The notes: generated by a model from the sequence alone, not told the origin. A DNA stretch of 64,000 bases from Tenericutes bacterium HGW-Tenericutes-2 (GCA_002839095.1 PGXL01000010.1:62001-126000), one strand, 5' to 3'. Shown: positions 1 to 9,184, counted from the stretch's first letter. Translations and numbers: made by a program.

Positions 1-228
1 AAGTTTTACTATCTCTTAGATTATTTCTATTATTATACAGCATTAGCATATTACCGATTAGGTGAAATGGAAAAGTATCAAGTAACATTAATAAAGTGTT
101 TCAATGTATTGCAAACCGAAGGTAATCAGAAAAAAATTGATAAATTCACACTTTTAATCAATCAAGATTTCAATATAAATTTCAAAGAATTCGTAGTCAG
201 TTATTATCAAAACCAAACTCAAGAATGA
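1..228 (+). CDS. 3' end of a gene, probable TPR-type protein (partial)
   Basis: An open frame enters from the left edge and stops at TGA 226-228, giving 75 residues. The visible part is helical and rich in Tyr, Leu and Lys, with a segment reading LDYFYYYTALAYYRLGEMEK that resembles a TPR-like helix pair. Such tails are common in helix-turn-helix regulators with C-terminal TPR repeats (Rgg/PlcR type), but the DNA-binding half is outside the window, so this is only a guess. A hairpin terminator follows four bases after the stop. There is no start codon in the window. Confidence 0.6.
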   Translation, partial: KFYYLLDYFYYYTALAYYRLGEMEKYQVTLIKCFNVLQTEGNQKKIDKFTLLINQDFNINFKEFVVSYYQNQTQE

Positions 229-231
229 TAC

Positions 232-258
232 AAGAGCATCCATAAAATGCTCTTTTAT
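232..258 (+). terminator. Rho-independent terminator of the partial gene
   Basis: Arms AAGAGCAT (232-239) and ATGCTCTT (247-254) form an 8-bp stem with a short A/T loop, followed by more T residues. It directly follows the stop at 228. Confidence 0.85.
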
Positions 259-281
259 TTTCAATTGCAAACTACGAATTA

Positions 282-290
282 TGCTATAAT
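282..290 (+). promoter_or_regulatory. Extended -10 promoter of the rRNA methyltransferase gene
   Basis: TGCTATAAT is a perfect extended -10 box about 20 bases before the ATG. The nearest -35-like hexamer (TTGCAA, 265-270) is only 14 bases upstream, so the extended -10 probably carries the promoter. The same 9-mer recurs at three other promoters in this window. Confidence 0.7.
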
Positions 291-309
291 GAATTGAGGA
301 GTTGATTAC

Positions 310-1485
310 ATGGAATCCTGTAAAATTTATCTAAAACCAAAAGAAGAAATTCGTATTATTCAAGGTCATCCTTGGGTTTACAATAATGAAATTGAACGCA
401 TCGATGGGTCAATAAAAAGCGGTGATATCGCTTATGTTTATAGCAACAAAAAACAGTTCATTGGAAAAGGTTTTTTAAACACTTCTTCAAAGATTTTTGT
501 TCGCATATTGTCAAGGGATGAATCTGAAATTATTGATGAAAATTTCTTCACTGAAATCATAAAAAGAGCTAATCAGTCTAGACTTGATTTAGGCTACAAA
601 AATAGCTATCGAGTACTCTTTGGAGAAGCAGATGGTATACCTGGTTTTATCGTAGATAAGTATCAAGACTATCTATCAATTCAGATTTTATCTCTAGGAA
701 TTGATTTACGAAAAGAGATGTTTGTCAAAATTCTTACCTCTATTTTTAGTCCAAAAGGCATCTATGAACGCAGTGATGTCCCTGTTAGAAAGAAGGAAGG
801 GCTTGAACTTTTTAAGGGTGTTTTGTATGGAGATGTCCCCGATATAATCACCATAAAAGAGAACGATTTATCCATGGAAATTGACTTAAAAAATGGTCAA
901 AAAACTGGTTCTTTTCTTGATCAGCAGGATAACCATAATGCTATCAAACCCTACGTAAAAGGTAAGTCTGTTCTAGATTGCTTCTCACATATTGGAGGGT
1001 TTGGATTGCATGCTGCTTACCATGGAGCTAGCGAAGTGACATGTCTAGATATTTCAGAACATGCTGTAGCTCAGATAGAAAAGAATGCAAAATTAAATCA
1101 TTTAAATCAAGTTAAAACTGTAAAATCTGATGTCTTCGATGCATTAAGAAATTATCAAAATATCGATCAAAAGTTTGATATGATCATCCTTGATCCACCT
1201 GCTTTCGCAAAAAAGGCTGATGACTTAAAAAAGGCATATCAAGGCTATAAAGACATCAATTTGCAAGCACTTAAAATAATCAATCCAAATGGATATTTAA
1301 TGAGTTGTTCTTGCTCTCATTATATGTCACCATCACTATTTCTTGAAATGCTAATGGATGCTTCAAATGATGCAAAAAGAATCACTCAAATGGTTGAATT
1401 TAGGATTCAAGGTAAGGATCATCCAGCTCTTTTAGGTTCTGATGAATCTCTATATTTGAAGTGTGTTATTTTACGTGTTAAGTAA
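310..1485 (+). CDS. Class I SAM-dependent rRNA cytosine methyltransferase (RlmI/RlmK-like)
   Basis: Cytoplasmic enzyme expected to methylate C5 of a cytosine in 23S rRNA with S-adenosylmethionine. The 391 residues show an N-terminal PUA RNA-binding domain (roughly 1-75, with the HPWVY signature near residue 20), the family motif GSFLDQQDN near 200, the SAM-binding loop LDCFSHIGGFG near 222-232, and the catalytic LDPPAF near 293-298, followed by SCSCSH. Length is normal for the YwbD/RlmI family. It has its own extended -10 promoter and an SD (GAGGAG) eight bases before ATG. It is monocistronic and ends at a terminator shared with the convergent MFS gene. The target base is inferred from the family and was not determined here. 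Confidence 0.9.
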   Translation: MESCKIYLKPKEEIRIIQGHPWVYNNEIERIDGSIKSGDIAYVYSNKKQFIGKGFLNTSSKIFVRILSRDESEIIDENFFTEIIKRANQSRLDLGYKNSYRVLFGEADGIPGFIVDKYQDYLSIQILSLGIDLRKEMFVKILTSIFSPKGIYERSDVPVRKKEGLELFKGVLYGDVPDIITIKENDLSMEIDLKNGQKTGSFLDQQDNHNAIKPYVKGKSVLDCFSHIGGFGLHAAYHGASEVTCLDISEHAVAQIEKNAKLNHLNQVKTVKSDVFDALRNYQNIDQKFDMIILDPPAFAKKADDLKKAYQGYKDINLQALKIINPNGYLMSCSCSHYMSPSLFLEMLMDASNDAKRITQMVEFRIQGKDHPALLGSDESLYLKCVILRVK

Positions 1486-1559
1486 CATTTTTTAAGACAA
1501 ATAATCCTTCTTATTTTAATCGATAAATATTGTTAAAATTTAAAAATAAATATAAAAAA

Positions 1560-1586
1560 ATGCGATATTTTATCGCATCTTTTTTT
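1560..1586. terminator. Bidirectional terminator between rlmI-like gene and MFS gene
   Basis: ATGCGATA (1560-1567), loop TTT, TATCGCAT (1571-1578), with a run of A before and a run of T after, so it can work for both convergent genes. Confidence 0.85.
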
Positions 1587-1609
1587 ACTACTTTTTTGTG
1601 TGTTTTTAA

Positions 1610-2839
1610 TTAGATATCTGCGTTATATATTTTCTTAAACTCATTTTTCATACGTAGTGGGATAAGAATAATTGCTGTTATTGAAACACTTGCTGTTAAT
1701 AGCATTATAAGGCGATAATCGTAAGTTGAGTATTCTGCTACATACCCAATAATTAATGCTCCAAATATAGCTCCAATGTTCCATAATAATCCTTGAGATG
1801 AGTTGACTCTACCTCTCATATGATTTGGAATGTAAACCTGTGTTGCAGTCATGCGAATATTGAATGAAGTTACTGACAAAAGTCCCACTAAAAAGCTAGC
1901 TGAAATCATTAAGAAATAGGGCATATAAAGCATGGTAGCACTTAAGGCTTCTACCGTGAAATAAACGATGATTGCTATCATATATCTCTTGTGTGGTGGG
2001 TACTTAAATGTGTAATGAATGATACCACCAACAATTCTTCCAATTGAGCTTGCTGTAATTAGGAAGGAAAAGTCCTGCAAGGTGAACTGATCACTGTTGA
2101 TAAAGTATGGCATTCGAAGCAAATCATGCGAGGTATAAACAAATGAAAATGCAGCAAACAATATACCAATACCTAAGATACCTTTTTCTACTTTATAATA
2201 TCTAAAGCCTTCTTTTAAGTCTTCAATAAATTGTAGACCTTTCATCTTCTTTTGATTCAACACTTCATCTAATTTAATGGTTGTTTCCATAATGGCTGCA
2301 ACCAAGAATGTAGCTGCATTAAAGATCATTAGTATCGCGACACCAAACTCAAAGTTTTCTATCATAAATGCTGCTATCGGAGCCATTATAGCTGCCGAGA
2401 TTGGCCAGATCAAACTAGATAAAGAATATGCCTTGGAATGCTGCCCTTTTTCAATAACCTCAGGGAACATACTCATGAATGCAATTTGATAAATTGTATC
2501 CATAATTCCAAATAACATTGCTACAATTGTAAATACTATTACATTAAAGAATCCAGTAAATAGAACGAGTGCCATGGCTGTAAAAAATACAGTAGATAAG
2601 AAGTCCAGAGAATAGATTATTTTTCTTCTTGAATGTCTATCTACAAATGGTCCTGCAATAAAGCCTGTAATCATTCTTGGAATGATGTTAGCTACTGTAA
2701 ATAAAGCAAGTGTTAAAGGGGATCCTGTTCGCTGATATATGAGTATACCAAAAGCGACCCCAGCACCGATGCTTCCTAATGCTGAGATAAAAGATCCAAG
2801 TGTTAATATTGTAAAATTTCTAGTCCATAATTTTGTCAT
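1610..2839 (-). CDS. MFS transporter (drug-efflux-like)
   Basis: Integral membrane secondary transporter, 409 residues with about twelve hydrophobic segments. The cytoplasmic loop after TM2 carries a clear motif A (GPFVDRHSRRK, near residues 63-73), placing it in the major facilitator superfamily, closest in feel to the macrolide/tetracycline exporter-like branch of Firmicutes. The substrate cannot be read from sequence. It stands alone, transcribed leftwards towards the rlmI-like gene, with an SD GGTGA just before ATG and a terminator of the upstream gene separating it from the GNAT gene. Confidence 0.85.
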   Translation of the reverse strand: MTKLWTRNFTILTLGSFISALGSIGAGVAFGILIYQRTGSPLTLALFTVANIIPRMITGFIAGPFVDRHSRRKIIYSLDFLSTVFFTAMALVLFTGFFNVIVFTIVAMLFGIMDTIYQIAFMSMFPEVIEKGQHSKAYSLSSLIWPISAAIMAPIAAFMIENFEFGVAILMIFNAATFLVAAIMETTIKLDEVLNQKKMKGLQFIEDLKEGFRYYKVEKGILGIGILFAAFSFVYTSHDLLRMPYFINSDQFTLQDFSFLITASSIGRIVGGIIHYTFKYPPHKRYMIAIIVYFTVEALSATMLYMPYFLMISASFLVGLLSVTSFNIRMTATQVYIPNHMRGRVNSSQGLLWNIGAIFGALIIGYVAEYSTYDYRLIMLLTASVSITAIILIPLRMKNEFKKIYNADI

Positions 2840-2880
2840 TTTTTCGTCACCGAAATAAGTATATCATACTTTATTTATAA

Positions 2881-2904
2881 AAAAAGCAGTTCTTGGTGAA
2901 CTGC
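2881..2904 (-). terminator. Terminator after the GNAT gene
   Basis: GCAGTTC (2886-2892) and GAACTGC (2898-2904) with loop TTGGT; on the minus strand the stem is followed by a T run. It ends the leftward transcript containing the gal genes and the GNAT gene. Confidence 0.85.
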
Positions 2905-2929
2905 ATAAATTTTCGGATAAAATGCTTAT

Positions 2930-3457
2930 TTATTTTAATCTCATTCCGAATTCTAATCTTACTTCCTTCGCTTCAATATCGTTATTGGTATAGCTCATTG
3001 TGTCCATACCAACAAAATGTAAACCCTGCTTGATATAAAAACTAATCGCAGGCTCGTTACACGACTGTACTTCAAGGATTAATGCTCTCGCACCTTCCTT
3101 TTTGGCGATTGCTACAACATGAGAAAATAGTTCCTTTCCATATCCTTCCTTACGATATCTTTTATCGACAACAAAATTCCATACTCTATATCTTTTACTC
3201 CATGATTCAAGTGATCCTTCAATGACACCAATCATCTTCTTCTTATCAAATATTGCATAGGCTTTTGGATCTTCGATATAATCAGCGAAAAGAGAATCCT
3301 TAAACTTTTTCTCAGTTTTTTTTATTTTCTTTTTCTTAATCGAGATAACAATATCTTTCTTCTTTTTGATGACAACTGCATAGTGAAATCGAGTCATATA
3401 CTCATACTCAAGTTCATATCCTTTGTATTCAGTTTTACTCAGTTCGACTACTTTCAT
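2930..3457 (-). CDS. GNAT family N-acetyltransferase
   Basis: Acetyl-CoA-dependent acetyltransferase of unknown acceptor. The 175-residue protein has a lysine-rich first third and then the GNAT core, with the acetyl-CoA pyrophosphate-binding loop RYRKEGYGKELF and the later strand-helix LEVQSCNEPAISFYIKQG typical of RimI-like enzymes. SD AAGGATG precedes the ATG. It lies 28 bases downstream of galT and shares its terminator, so it may be the last gene of the gal transcript, though no link to galactose use is evident. Confidence 0.85.
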   Translation of the reverse strand: MKVVELSKTEYKGYELEYEYMTRFHYAVVIKKKKDIVISIKKKKIKKTEKKFKDSLFADYIEDPKAYAIFDKKKMIGVIEGSLESWSKRYRVWNFVVDKRYRKEGYGKELFSHVVAIAKKEGARALILEVQSCNEPAISFYIKQGLHFVGMDTMSYTNNDIEAKEVRLEFGMRLK

Positions 3458-3485
3458 TTAAACACATCCTTACTATAAGTAAACT

Positions 3486-4973
3486 TTATGATTCAGAAGA
3501 AATATTTCTAATCACTTGTAATATAAATTGGTGAATCCCTATGAGACCAATTCTATCTTGCTTAAAAACACCTGAATGCTCAATGACTTTTTCAAATTTT
3601 TTCGCTACTTCATCTAAAAGAAATTTTTGATTGATATCCTTTATTCCCCTGGATTGAATATCTAATATCCATTCCTTGTGCTTTTCGATTTCTTCAGGAA
3701 ACTCAATATCTTTCTTCAAAAAGTCTTCGATTAATTTTAACTCAGATCTTAATCTTCCTGGTAATATAGCAAGACCCATCGCTTCTATTAATCCTATATT
3801 TTCTTTTTTAATATGATGTACTTCCTTGTGTGGATGAAAAATACCATCCGGATATTCACTCGATGTTCGATTATTTCTTAGAATAATATCCATTTCATAT
3901 AAATCATCCAATTTTCTTAATATAGGTGTAATCGTTTGATGAGATACACCATTTGTTGAATTAATTATATTAAGCTCTTTATTCTCGTATGTTAACCACT
4001 CATCATAAAACTTGGTTGCTACCTCATATAATGATTTTCGATCAATTGATTTAAGTCTAATCGTGGATAGTGGCCAAAACAAGTGACTGACATGAACGTT
4101 ATGTACTTTTCCGAAATCTCTTATTTCCTTAGCTTGCTCAATTGGAAAATTGTGCTTACCACCTTGAAAATGATCATGATTTAATATTGAACCACCAACT
4201 ATTGGTAAATCTGCATTCGATCCAATGAAATAGGATGGAAACAAATCAACAAAGTCTAGTAGATAGTTGAAGGTTTGATGACATATCTTCATCGGCTTAT
4301 GGATGTCATGTAAAATAATGCAATGCTCTGGATAATAAAGGTATGGCGAATACTGAAAATGCCACTTTTCATTTCCTAAAATGATTGGGACAATTCTTAA
4401 ATTCATACGTGCATTATGATAATTTTGCTCATTTTCCTTACAAATGACACATAAAGGTATACCTTGCTGATAATGAGTAACTTTATTTTTTAATAATGCA
4501 ATTTCTTTTGGATCCTTTTCTGGCTTTGATAAATTGATGGTTAACTCTAATTTTCCATAAAGACCTTGATAAGTCCAATGCATATTTTTTTCTAATCTTT
4601 TCGTCTTTATATAATTTACATCCTTAGAAAGCTTATAAAGGTAATTCGTAGCCTTTGATGGAGATTCCAAATAAAGCTGACTAAATTCTTCTTTGACTTC
4701 CTTTGGTGTAGGCATAACACAATCAAAAACACTTGCCTCATAGGCATCTCTTTCGTCAATATTGTTTTCTGGAATCCATTGATTTGCTACAGCATAATCG
4801 ATGATGCGATTTAAAACATGCTCAATTTCTTCCTGTATTTCATTTTTTTCATAGGGAAAAATATCGATATGCATCAATTTAGATAGCATAGCAATTGCTT
4901 GATTGATTTTACTTTCATCCATAAGTTGATGCGAAATCGCATAATCTATGAGTTGAATCAATTCTTTTTCCAT
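3486..4973 (-). CDS. galT: UDP-glucose--hexose-1-phosphate uridylyltransferase (Firmicutes type, class II)
   Basis: Cytoplasmic Leloir enzyme exchanging UMP between UDP-glucose and galactose-1-phosphate. At 495 residues it matches the long GalT2 form of Firmicutes rather than the 350-residue E. coli form. A His-rich segment GGSILNHDHFQGG near residues 258-270 contains the family signature. It follows galM by 22 bases. There is no strong SD before the ATG at 4973, and the frame is closed by a TGA 24 bases upstream, so this ATG is the only reasonable start; translational coupling to galM is likely. An inverted repeat (ATGATT, AATCAT) sits in the galM-galT junction. Confidence 0.95.
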   Translation of the reverse strand: MEKELIQLIDYAISHQLMDESKINQAIAMLSKLMHIDIFPYEKNEIQEEIEHVLNRIIDYAVANQWIPENNIDERDAYEASVFDCVMPTPKEVKEEFSQLYLESPSKATNYLYKLSKDVNYIKTKRLEKNMHWTYQGLYGKLELTINLSKPEKDPKEIALLKNKVTHYQQGIPLCVICKENEQNYHNARMNLRIVPIILGNEKWHFQYSPYLYYPEHCIILHDIHKPMKICHQTFNYLLDFVDLFPSYFIGSNADLPIVGGSILNHDHFQGGKHNFPIEQAKEIRDFGKVHNVHVSHLFWPLSTIRLKSIDRKSLYEVATKFYDEWLTYENKELNIINSTNGVSHQTITPILRKLDDLYEMDIILRNNRTSSEYPDGIFHPHKEVHHIKKENIGLIEAMGLAILPGRLRSELKLIEDFLKKDIEFPEEIEKHKEWILDIQSRGIKDINQKFLLDEVAKKFEKVIEHSGVFKQDRIGLIGIHQFILQVIRNISSES

Positions 4974-4995
4974 AGGTTCACAAATGATTTGTCAA

Positions 4996-6036
4996 TCATT
5001 TATCCTTTCTAAAAAATTGAAATACAATACGTTCTTGATATGGTTTATTTCCTCTTAAAATAGAAGGATTGACCTCATTCGGGGTAACACACTCAGGCGC
5101 ATATTCACCTTCAAAGGTAATACCTCTATATGCTCCATCATCATCAATCCCAATTAGTTTCTTATTTGTTGAGTATTGATAGGTATAGATCACGACACTT
5201 GGATAGGTTGTAAATATGTCTAAACCAATATTTGATTGCGGATGTTCAAGTCTAGCAGCGTAATTCGATCCTTTTTGCAGTAAAAAGATAGTGTCAATAC
5301 CCTTTTGCTTCGTTGATTTTAGCGCATTACTTAGCTCAGATGGCGATTTTTTAGCTCTAAAGTCGAATAGTGAGCCTTCTACATCATTAACCCTTTTAAA
5401 ACGAAATTCTCCATCTAATTCAACATATTGATTTGAATTGATCATCAGCTCATGAGAATCAATCGTTTCAAAGGAATCTGATAGATTAAAATAAACGTGA
5501 TTGGTCATGTTTAAAAGCGTATCTTGATCAGATATGGCATCATAATCGATGACGATCTGATTTTCATTATTGAGCTCATAGGTTACATAAACCTTTAAAT
5601 TACCTGGAAACCCTTCCTCTTGATCATGACTTTCATAGAAAAATACGACACTGGCAGAATCATCTGTAATGCTTTCACTAAGAAATTCAAAATTTTGAAA
5701 GGAGAACCCTTTTTTCCCACCATGAAGCATTGAAGTTTCTCCTTTGGCAAGCTTTAGAGGGTATGTTTGATCGAGTATTTTAAAATTAGGACCAAATAAA
5801 CGTCCACTTACTCTGCCAACCGTTTTTCCAAAATAGGCTGGTGACACTAAAAAGTCTTCAATATACTCCGGTGTTAAATTGAGCAATTGTTCTACACCAT
5901 CATCATTTGTGTATATAACCTGATATATAGATGCTCCATAGGAACAAAGAACAAGCTTAAATCCTTGATTGTTTTCTAAAGTTACAAATAATATTTCTCC
6001 CTTAGAAGTGATAATAGATGATTTACTAATCAACAT
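4996..6036 (-). CDS. galM: Aldose 1-epimerase (galactose mutarotase)
   Basis: Interconverts alpha and beta anomers of galactose and glucose before phosphorylation by GalK. The 346 residues are of normal family length; the TNHVYFNLS motif near residue 179 contains the conserved active-site histidine, and the C-terminal GEYAPECVTPNEVNPS region is typical for the family. The ATG lies inside the last codons of galK (11-base overlap), so the two are translationally coupled. It is the middle gene of galK-galM-galT. Confidence 0.92.
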   Translation of the reverse strand: MLISKSSIITSKGEILFVTLENNQGFKLVLCSYGASIYQVIYTNDDGVEQLLNLTPEYIEDFLVSPAYFGKTVGRVSGRLFGPNFKILDQTYPLKLAKGETSMLHGGKKGFSFQNFEFLSESITDDSASVVFFYESHDQEEGFPGNLKVYVTYELNNENQIVIDYDAISDQDTLLNMTNHVYFNLSDSFETIDSHELMINSNQYVELDGEFRFKRVNDVEGSLFDFRAKKSPSELSNALKSTKQKGIDTIFLLQKGSNYAARLEHPQSNIGLDIFTTYPSVVIYTYQYSTNKKLIGIDDDGAYRGITFEGEYAPECVTPNEVNPSILRGNKPYQERIVFQFFRKDK

Positions 6037-7219
6037 AGATGTCTACCCCGTTTTCAAAAGTTATATGATAAAATTCTGCTTTGAGTCCTGTTTGATTCAA
6101 ATATTCTTTTTCGACCTGTTGATCAAAGTCTTCAAGCATGTGATTAGGTACAAGTGCGATTGCACATCCACCAAATCCAGCTCCTGTGACTCTGGCACCT
6201 ATCGCACCAAATTGGTGTGCTAAATTAACAATTGTATCTAAATGAAACCCTGTCACTTCATAATCATTTTTAAGTGACTCATGTGATTGGTTCATTAAAG
6301 TAGCAAACATAATAGGATCATTTTTTTCCATAGCGTATTGAGATTGAACTGTTCTTAATTGCTCACTTACAGCATGCTTTGCTCGATTAAAGATGACTTC
6401 ATCTTGAAAATGTGGTTTTATTTCTAACAGTTCTTTTTCACTTAATTCACAAAGGTATTTAACATCTTTGTGTTTTCTGATAATTGATAATGCTTTCTCA
6501 CATTCACTTCGGCGTTCATTGTATTTAGAGTCTGTTGTTTTTCTTGGATACTTTGTATTCATAATGACCCAAGTGTATCCCTCAAAATTCGCATTGGCGT
6601 CTATAGTTTCTAGTGTTGCAGTATTCATCAATAACGCTCTATTTTTTATACCCTTGGCAATTATCAATTGATCCATAATTCCACAATGCATTCCCATATA
6701 GTTGTTTTCTACATGCTGGGAGAGTAAAGCTAAATATTCTCGAGATAGATTGAACTGATAAATATCATTACAAATCCACGCAGTAAGCAATTCAAGTGAT
6801 GCACTGCTCGATAATCCAGATGCAGTAGGAAGCGTTCCAAAAACCAATAAATCAAAGCCATGTTGAATAGCGTATTTTCTTGATTTTAATTCTGCAATAA
6901 TTCCCTTTGCATAATTTGCCCAATGATGTTTTTTATCATAGGTAAGTTGATTAATTCCAATTTCAATGATTCCATCTTCAACAAAGTTTAAAGAGAAAAA
7001 ACGAAATGTCAAATCTTTTCTAGGAATAACAACTCCATAGGTTCCAAGATTAATAGCTGCAGGAAAAACAAAACCACCATTATAATCAATGTGCTCTCCT
7101 ATTAGGTTTACTCGACCAGGTGAAAAAAAGGTCTTTACATCTGATGTCAAATAACCATATACCTTATAAAATTCTTCCTTTAAATTGAATGTCAAATCAT
7201 TCACCATTTCTTTTTTCAT
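6026..7219 (-). CDS. galK: Galactokinase
   Basis: Phosphorylates alpha-D-galactose at C1 with ATP, the first committed step of the Leloir pathway. The 397 residues show all three GHMP/galactokinase signatures: PGRVNLIGEHIDYNGG near 34-49, the phosphate-binding GLSSSASLELL near 134-144, and GAGFGGCAIAL near 347-357. First gene of galK-galM-galT, behind a well-formed promoter with an 18-bp palindrome upstream. No galE was found nearby, so UDP-galactose epimerisation must be encoded elsewhere. Confidence 0.95.
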   Translation of the reverse strand: MKKEMVNDLTFNLKEEFYKVYGYLTSDVKTFFSPGRVNLIGEHIDYNGGFVFPAAINLGTYGVVIPRKDLTFRFFSLNFVEDGIIEIGINQLTYDKKHHWANYAKGIIAELKSRKYAIQHGFDLLVFGTLPTASGLSSSASLELLTAWICNDIYQFNLSREYLALLSQHVENNYMGMHCGIMDQLIIAKGIKNRALLMNTATLETIDANANFEGYTWVIMNTKYPRKTTDSKYNERRSECEKALSIIRKHKDVKYLCELSEKELLEIKPHFQDEVIFNRAKHAVSEQLRTVQSQYAMEKNDPIMFATLMNQSHESLKNDYEVTGFHLDTIVNLAHQFGAIGARVTGAGFGGCAIALVPNHMLEDFDQQVEKEYLNQTGLKAEFYHITFENGVDIYVD

Positions 7220-7230
7220 CTATTGAATTC

Positions 7231-7259
7231 ATTATATCAAACAATACAAAAAGACTCAA
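7231..7259 (-). promoter_or_regulatory. Promoter of galK-galM-galT
   Basis: On the minus strand TTGAGT (7259-7254) and TATAAT (7236-7231) are separated by 17 bases, a near-consensus sigma-A promoter 11 bases before the galK start region. Confidence 0.8.
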
Positions 7260-7263
7260 TATT

Positions 7264-7281
7264 TAGAACACAAGTGTTCTA
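7264..7281. promoter_or_regulatory. 18-bp palindromic operator upstream of galK
   Basis: TAGAACACAAGTGTTCTA has perfect 8-bp arms around AA. It starts five bases upstream of the galK -35 box, a position that favours an activator. It lacks the central CG of LacI/GalR operators, so the binding protein is unknown. The pcp gene diverges on the other side, so it could serve both. Confidence 0.6.
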
Positions 7282-7367
7282 TTTCGTTATACACATCATT
7301 TGCATTTTAATTCTAGAAATCACTAGCTATTTAATGATAAAATATGAGTAAAGAGGTGTTGAAATCT

Positions 7368-7976
7368 ATGAAAAAAGTACTAATCACTGGCTTTGAACCA
7401 TTTGGAGGAGAACTCATCAATCCTTCATATGAAGCAATTAAAAACATCAATAGAAGTCATGTAGATTGTGAACTTTTTATATTGGAGGTTCCAACTGAGT
7501 TTTATACCAGTTCAAAATTGGTGATTGAAAGCATACATAAAATTGAACCTGACGTCGTTATTTTAGTAGGTCAAGCAGGAGGTAGAAAAGAGATATCAAT
7601 TGAACGAGTAGCTATTAATATTGATGACTCAAATGTTCCTGATAATCGCGGAATAAAGCCAATAGACAACCCAATATCAGTCTTTGGTGAAAGCGCATAT
7701 TTCTCAACTTTACCTATAAAGAAAATACTCGAATCACTAAAAAAAGAATTTATTCCTGCTGGCATTTCTAATAGTGCAGGGACGTATGTTTGTAATCATT
7801 TAATGTATAGTATACTACATGAGCTTAAAGATCGAGAACTCAATCATATTCAGGCTGGATTCATTCATGTGCCATATATTCCTGATCAAACATACAATAA
7901 ACAAAACCTATTTTCACTTGACTTAAATATCATAACTAGAGCCTTGGAAATTATTATTCAATCAACTTTAGACTAA
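7368..7976 (+). CDS. pcp: Pyroglutamyl-peptidase I
   Basis: Cysteine peptidase removing N-terminal pyroglutamate from peptides in the cytoplasm. From the chosen start the protein has 202 residues and begins MKKVLITGFEPFGG, the conserved family N-terminus. The expected triad is visible: Glu79 (SIERVAIN), Cys142 (AGTYVCNHLMY) and His167 (GFIHVPY). An upstream in-frame ATG at 7344 is rejected because the SD AAGAGGTG (7351-7358) lies between it and 7368. Monocistronic, divergent from galK, with a TGATAAAAT extended -10 at 7335-7343 and a strong terminator after the stop. Confidence 0.93.
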   Translation: MKKVLITGFEPFGGELINPSYEAIKNINRSHVDCELFILEVPTEFYTSSKLVIESIHKIEPDVVILVGQAGGRKEISIERVAINIDDSNVPDNRGIKPIDNPISVFGESAYFSTLPIKKILESLKKEFIPAGISNSAGTYVCNHLMYSILHELKDRELNHIQAGFIHVPYIPDQTYNKQNLFSLDLNIITRALEIIIQSTLD

Positions 7977-7987
7977 AAAAATAAGAC

Positions 7988-8036
7988 AGCCAATTCATGT
8001 TATTTTTAACATAATTATTAGAGTTGGCTTTTTTAT
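7988..8036 (+). terminator. Terminator after pcp, with an inner hairpin
   Basis: Outer arms AGCCAA (7988-7993) and TTGGCT (8024-8029) enclose an inner hairpin ATGTTA/TAACAT (7997-8012); a T run follows. Confidence 0.75.
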
Positions 8037-8088
8037 TTGCAGTTTATAATAAATAAGTATATTTTAAAGGTGTAAGGAGATGATAAAC

Positions 8089-9165
8089 ATGTCTAAGCTT
8101 TTTATTGTAACTGGTGGTAACGGCCACTTAGGAAACACTATCGTTCGTATGCTAAGAAATCAAAATTATGAAGTAAGAGCGTTGATACTTCCAACAGATT
8201 CTAATAAGCTCCTTAAGTCGCTTAAGGCTGATGTTTATTATGGAGATATTCGAAAGATTGAAACACTTGAACCTCTTTTCGATTTGAGTCAAACATCATA
8301 TACAATGCAAGATGTCATAGTGATTCATACTGCAGGTATTGTATCTATATCAGCAAAAAAACATCCAATCCTTGAAAGCGTTAACGTACAAGGAACTAAA
8401 AATATAGCTGATTTATGCTTAAAATATAATGTGTCTAAACTCATTTACGTAAGCTCAGTCCATGCTATTCCTGAGCTTGAAGGAAGTCAAATGATTGCTG
8501 AAGTTAGTCATTTCGACCCAGATCTAGTCGTTGGAGCATACGCGAAATCAAAGGCTAAAGCTTCTCAATATATCCTAGACTTAATTGAAAAAGGATTGCA
8601 TGCAATTATCATTCATCCTTCTGGAATTATCGGTCCTAACGATTACGGTCATGCACATATGACAATGATGATTGAAGATTATTTAAATGGTTTTTTAACA
8701 TCAAGAATTAATGGTGCTTATGATTTTGTCGATGTAAGAGATGTAGCAAGTGGAATTATTCAATCAGCTGCGTCTGGAACAATTGGTTGCTGTTATATAC
8801 TTTCAGGTCATCGAATTGATTTAGACATATTATTCGATCAATTACGTGCACTTAGTGGTAGAAAAAGAAAGATTCACGTTCTTCCTATGTGGTTTGCAAA
8901 AATAACTGCACCGCTTGCTGAATTGTTTTATAAAATGAGAAAACTACCACCTATTTATTCATCCTACTCGCTATATACACTCAAAAGTAACTCTTTCTTT
9001 TCACATGAAAAGGCTAGAATCGATTTAAATTATCATCCGAGATCACTAGATGAAACACTTTTTGATACAGTGAAATGGTTAGTGAAGCAAAATCGAGTAA
9101 AAAGATTACGCATTTTGAGATTCATCAATCAACTCAAACCAATGAGAAAGAACAAAGGAAGCTGA
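8089..9165 (+). CDS. NAD(P)-dependent epimerase/dehydratase family protein (extended SDR)
   Basis: Oxidoreductase or epimerase of unknown substrate. The protein (358 residues from this start) opens MSKLFIVTGGNGHLGNTIV, the Rossmann glycine motif TGGxGxxG, and has the catalytic YxxxK (AYAKSK, near residues 150-155) and an Ile-His-Pro-Ser strand after it. The overall pattern is that of the dihydroflavonol-reductase-like/3-beta-HSD-like branch, not of GalE. The ATG at 8080 touches the SD AAGGAG (8074-8079), so 8089 with a nine-base spacer is preferred. TATAAT occurs at 8045-8050. Its stop codon lies inside a terminator hairpin. Confidence 0.85.
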   Translation: MSKLFIVTGGNGHLGNTIVRMLRNQNYEVRALILPTDSNKLLKSLKADVYYGDIRKIETLEPLFDLSQTSYTMQDVIVIHTAGIVSISAKKHPILESVNVQGTKNIADLCLKYNVSKLIYVSSVHAIPELEGSQMIAEVSHFDPDLVVGAYAKSKAKASQYILDLIEKGLHAIIIHPSGIIGPNDYGHAHMTMMIEDYLNGFLTSRINGAYDFVDVRDVASGIIQSAASGTIGCCYILSGHRIDLDILFDQLRALSGRKRKIHVLPMWFAKITAPLAELFYKMRKLPPIYSSYSLYTLKSNSFFSHEKARIDLNYHPRSLDETLFDTVKWLVKQNRVKRLRILRFINQLKPMRKNKGS

Positions 9166-9180
9166 CAAAGCTTCCTTTTA
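9154..9180. terminator. Terminator shared by the SDR gene and the DUF2087 gene
   Basis: AAAGGAAGCT (9154-9163) and AGCTTCCTTT (9169-9178) form a 10-bp stem with loop GACAA; the SDR stop codon is inside it. Confidence 0.85.
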
Positions 9181-9184
9181 TTAT

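Noticed and set aside
8089-9165. Calling the short-chain dehydrogenase GalE to complete the gal pathway
   Set aside because: It is not in the gal operon, and its motifs fit the dihydroflavonol-reductase-like branch rather than UDP-glucose epimerase.
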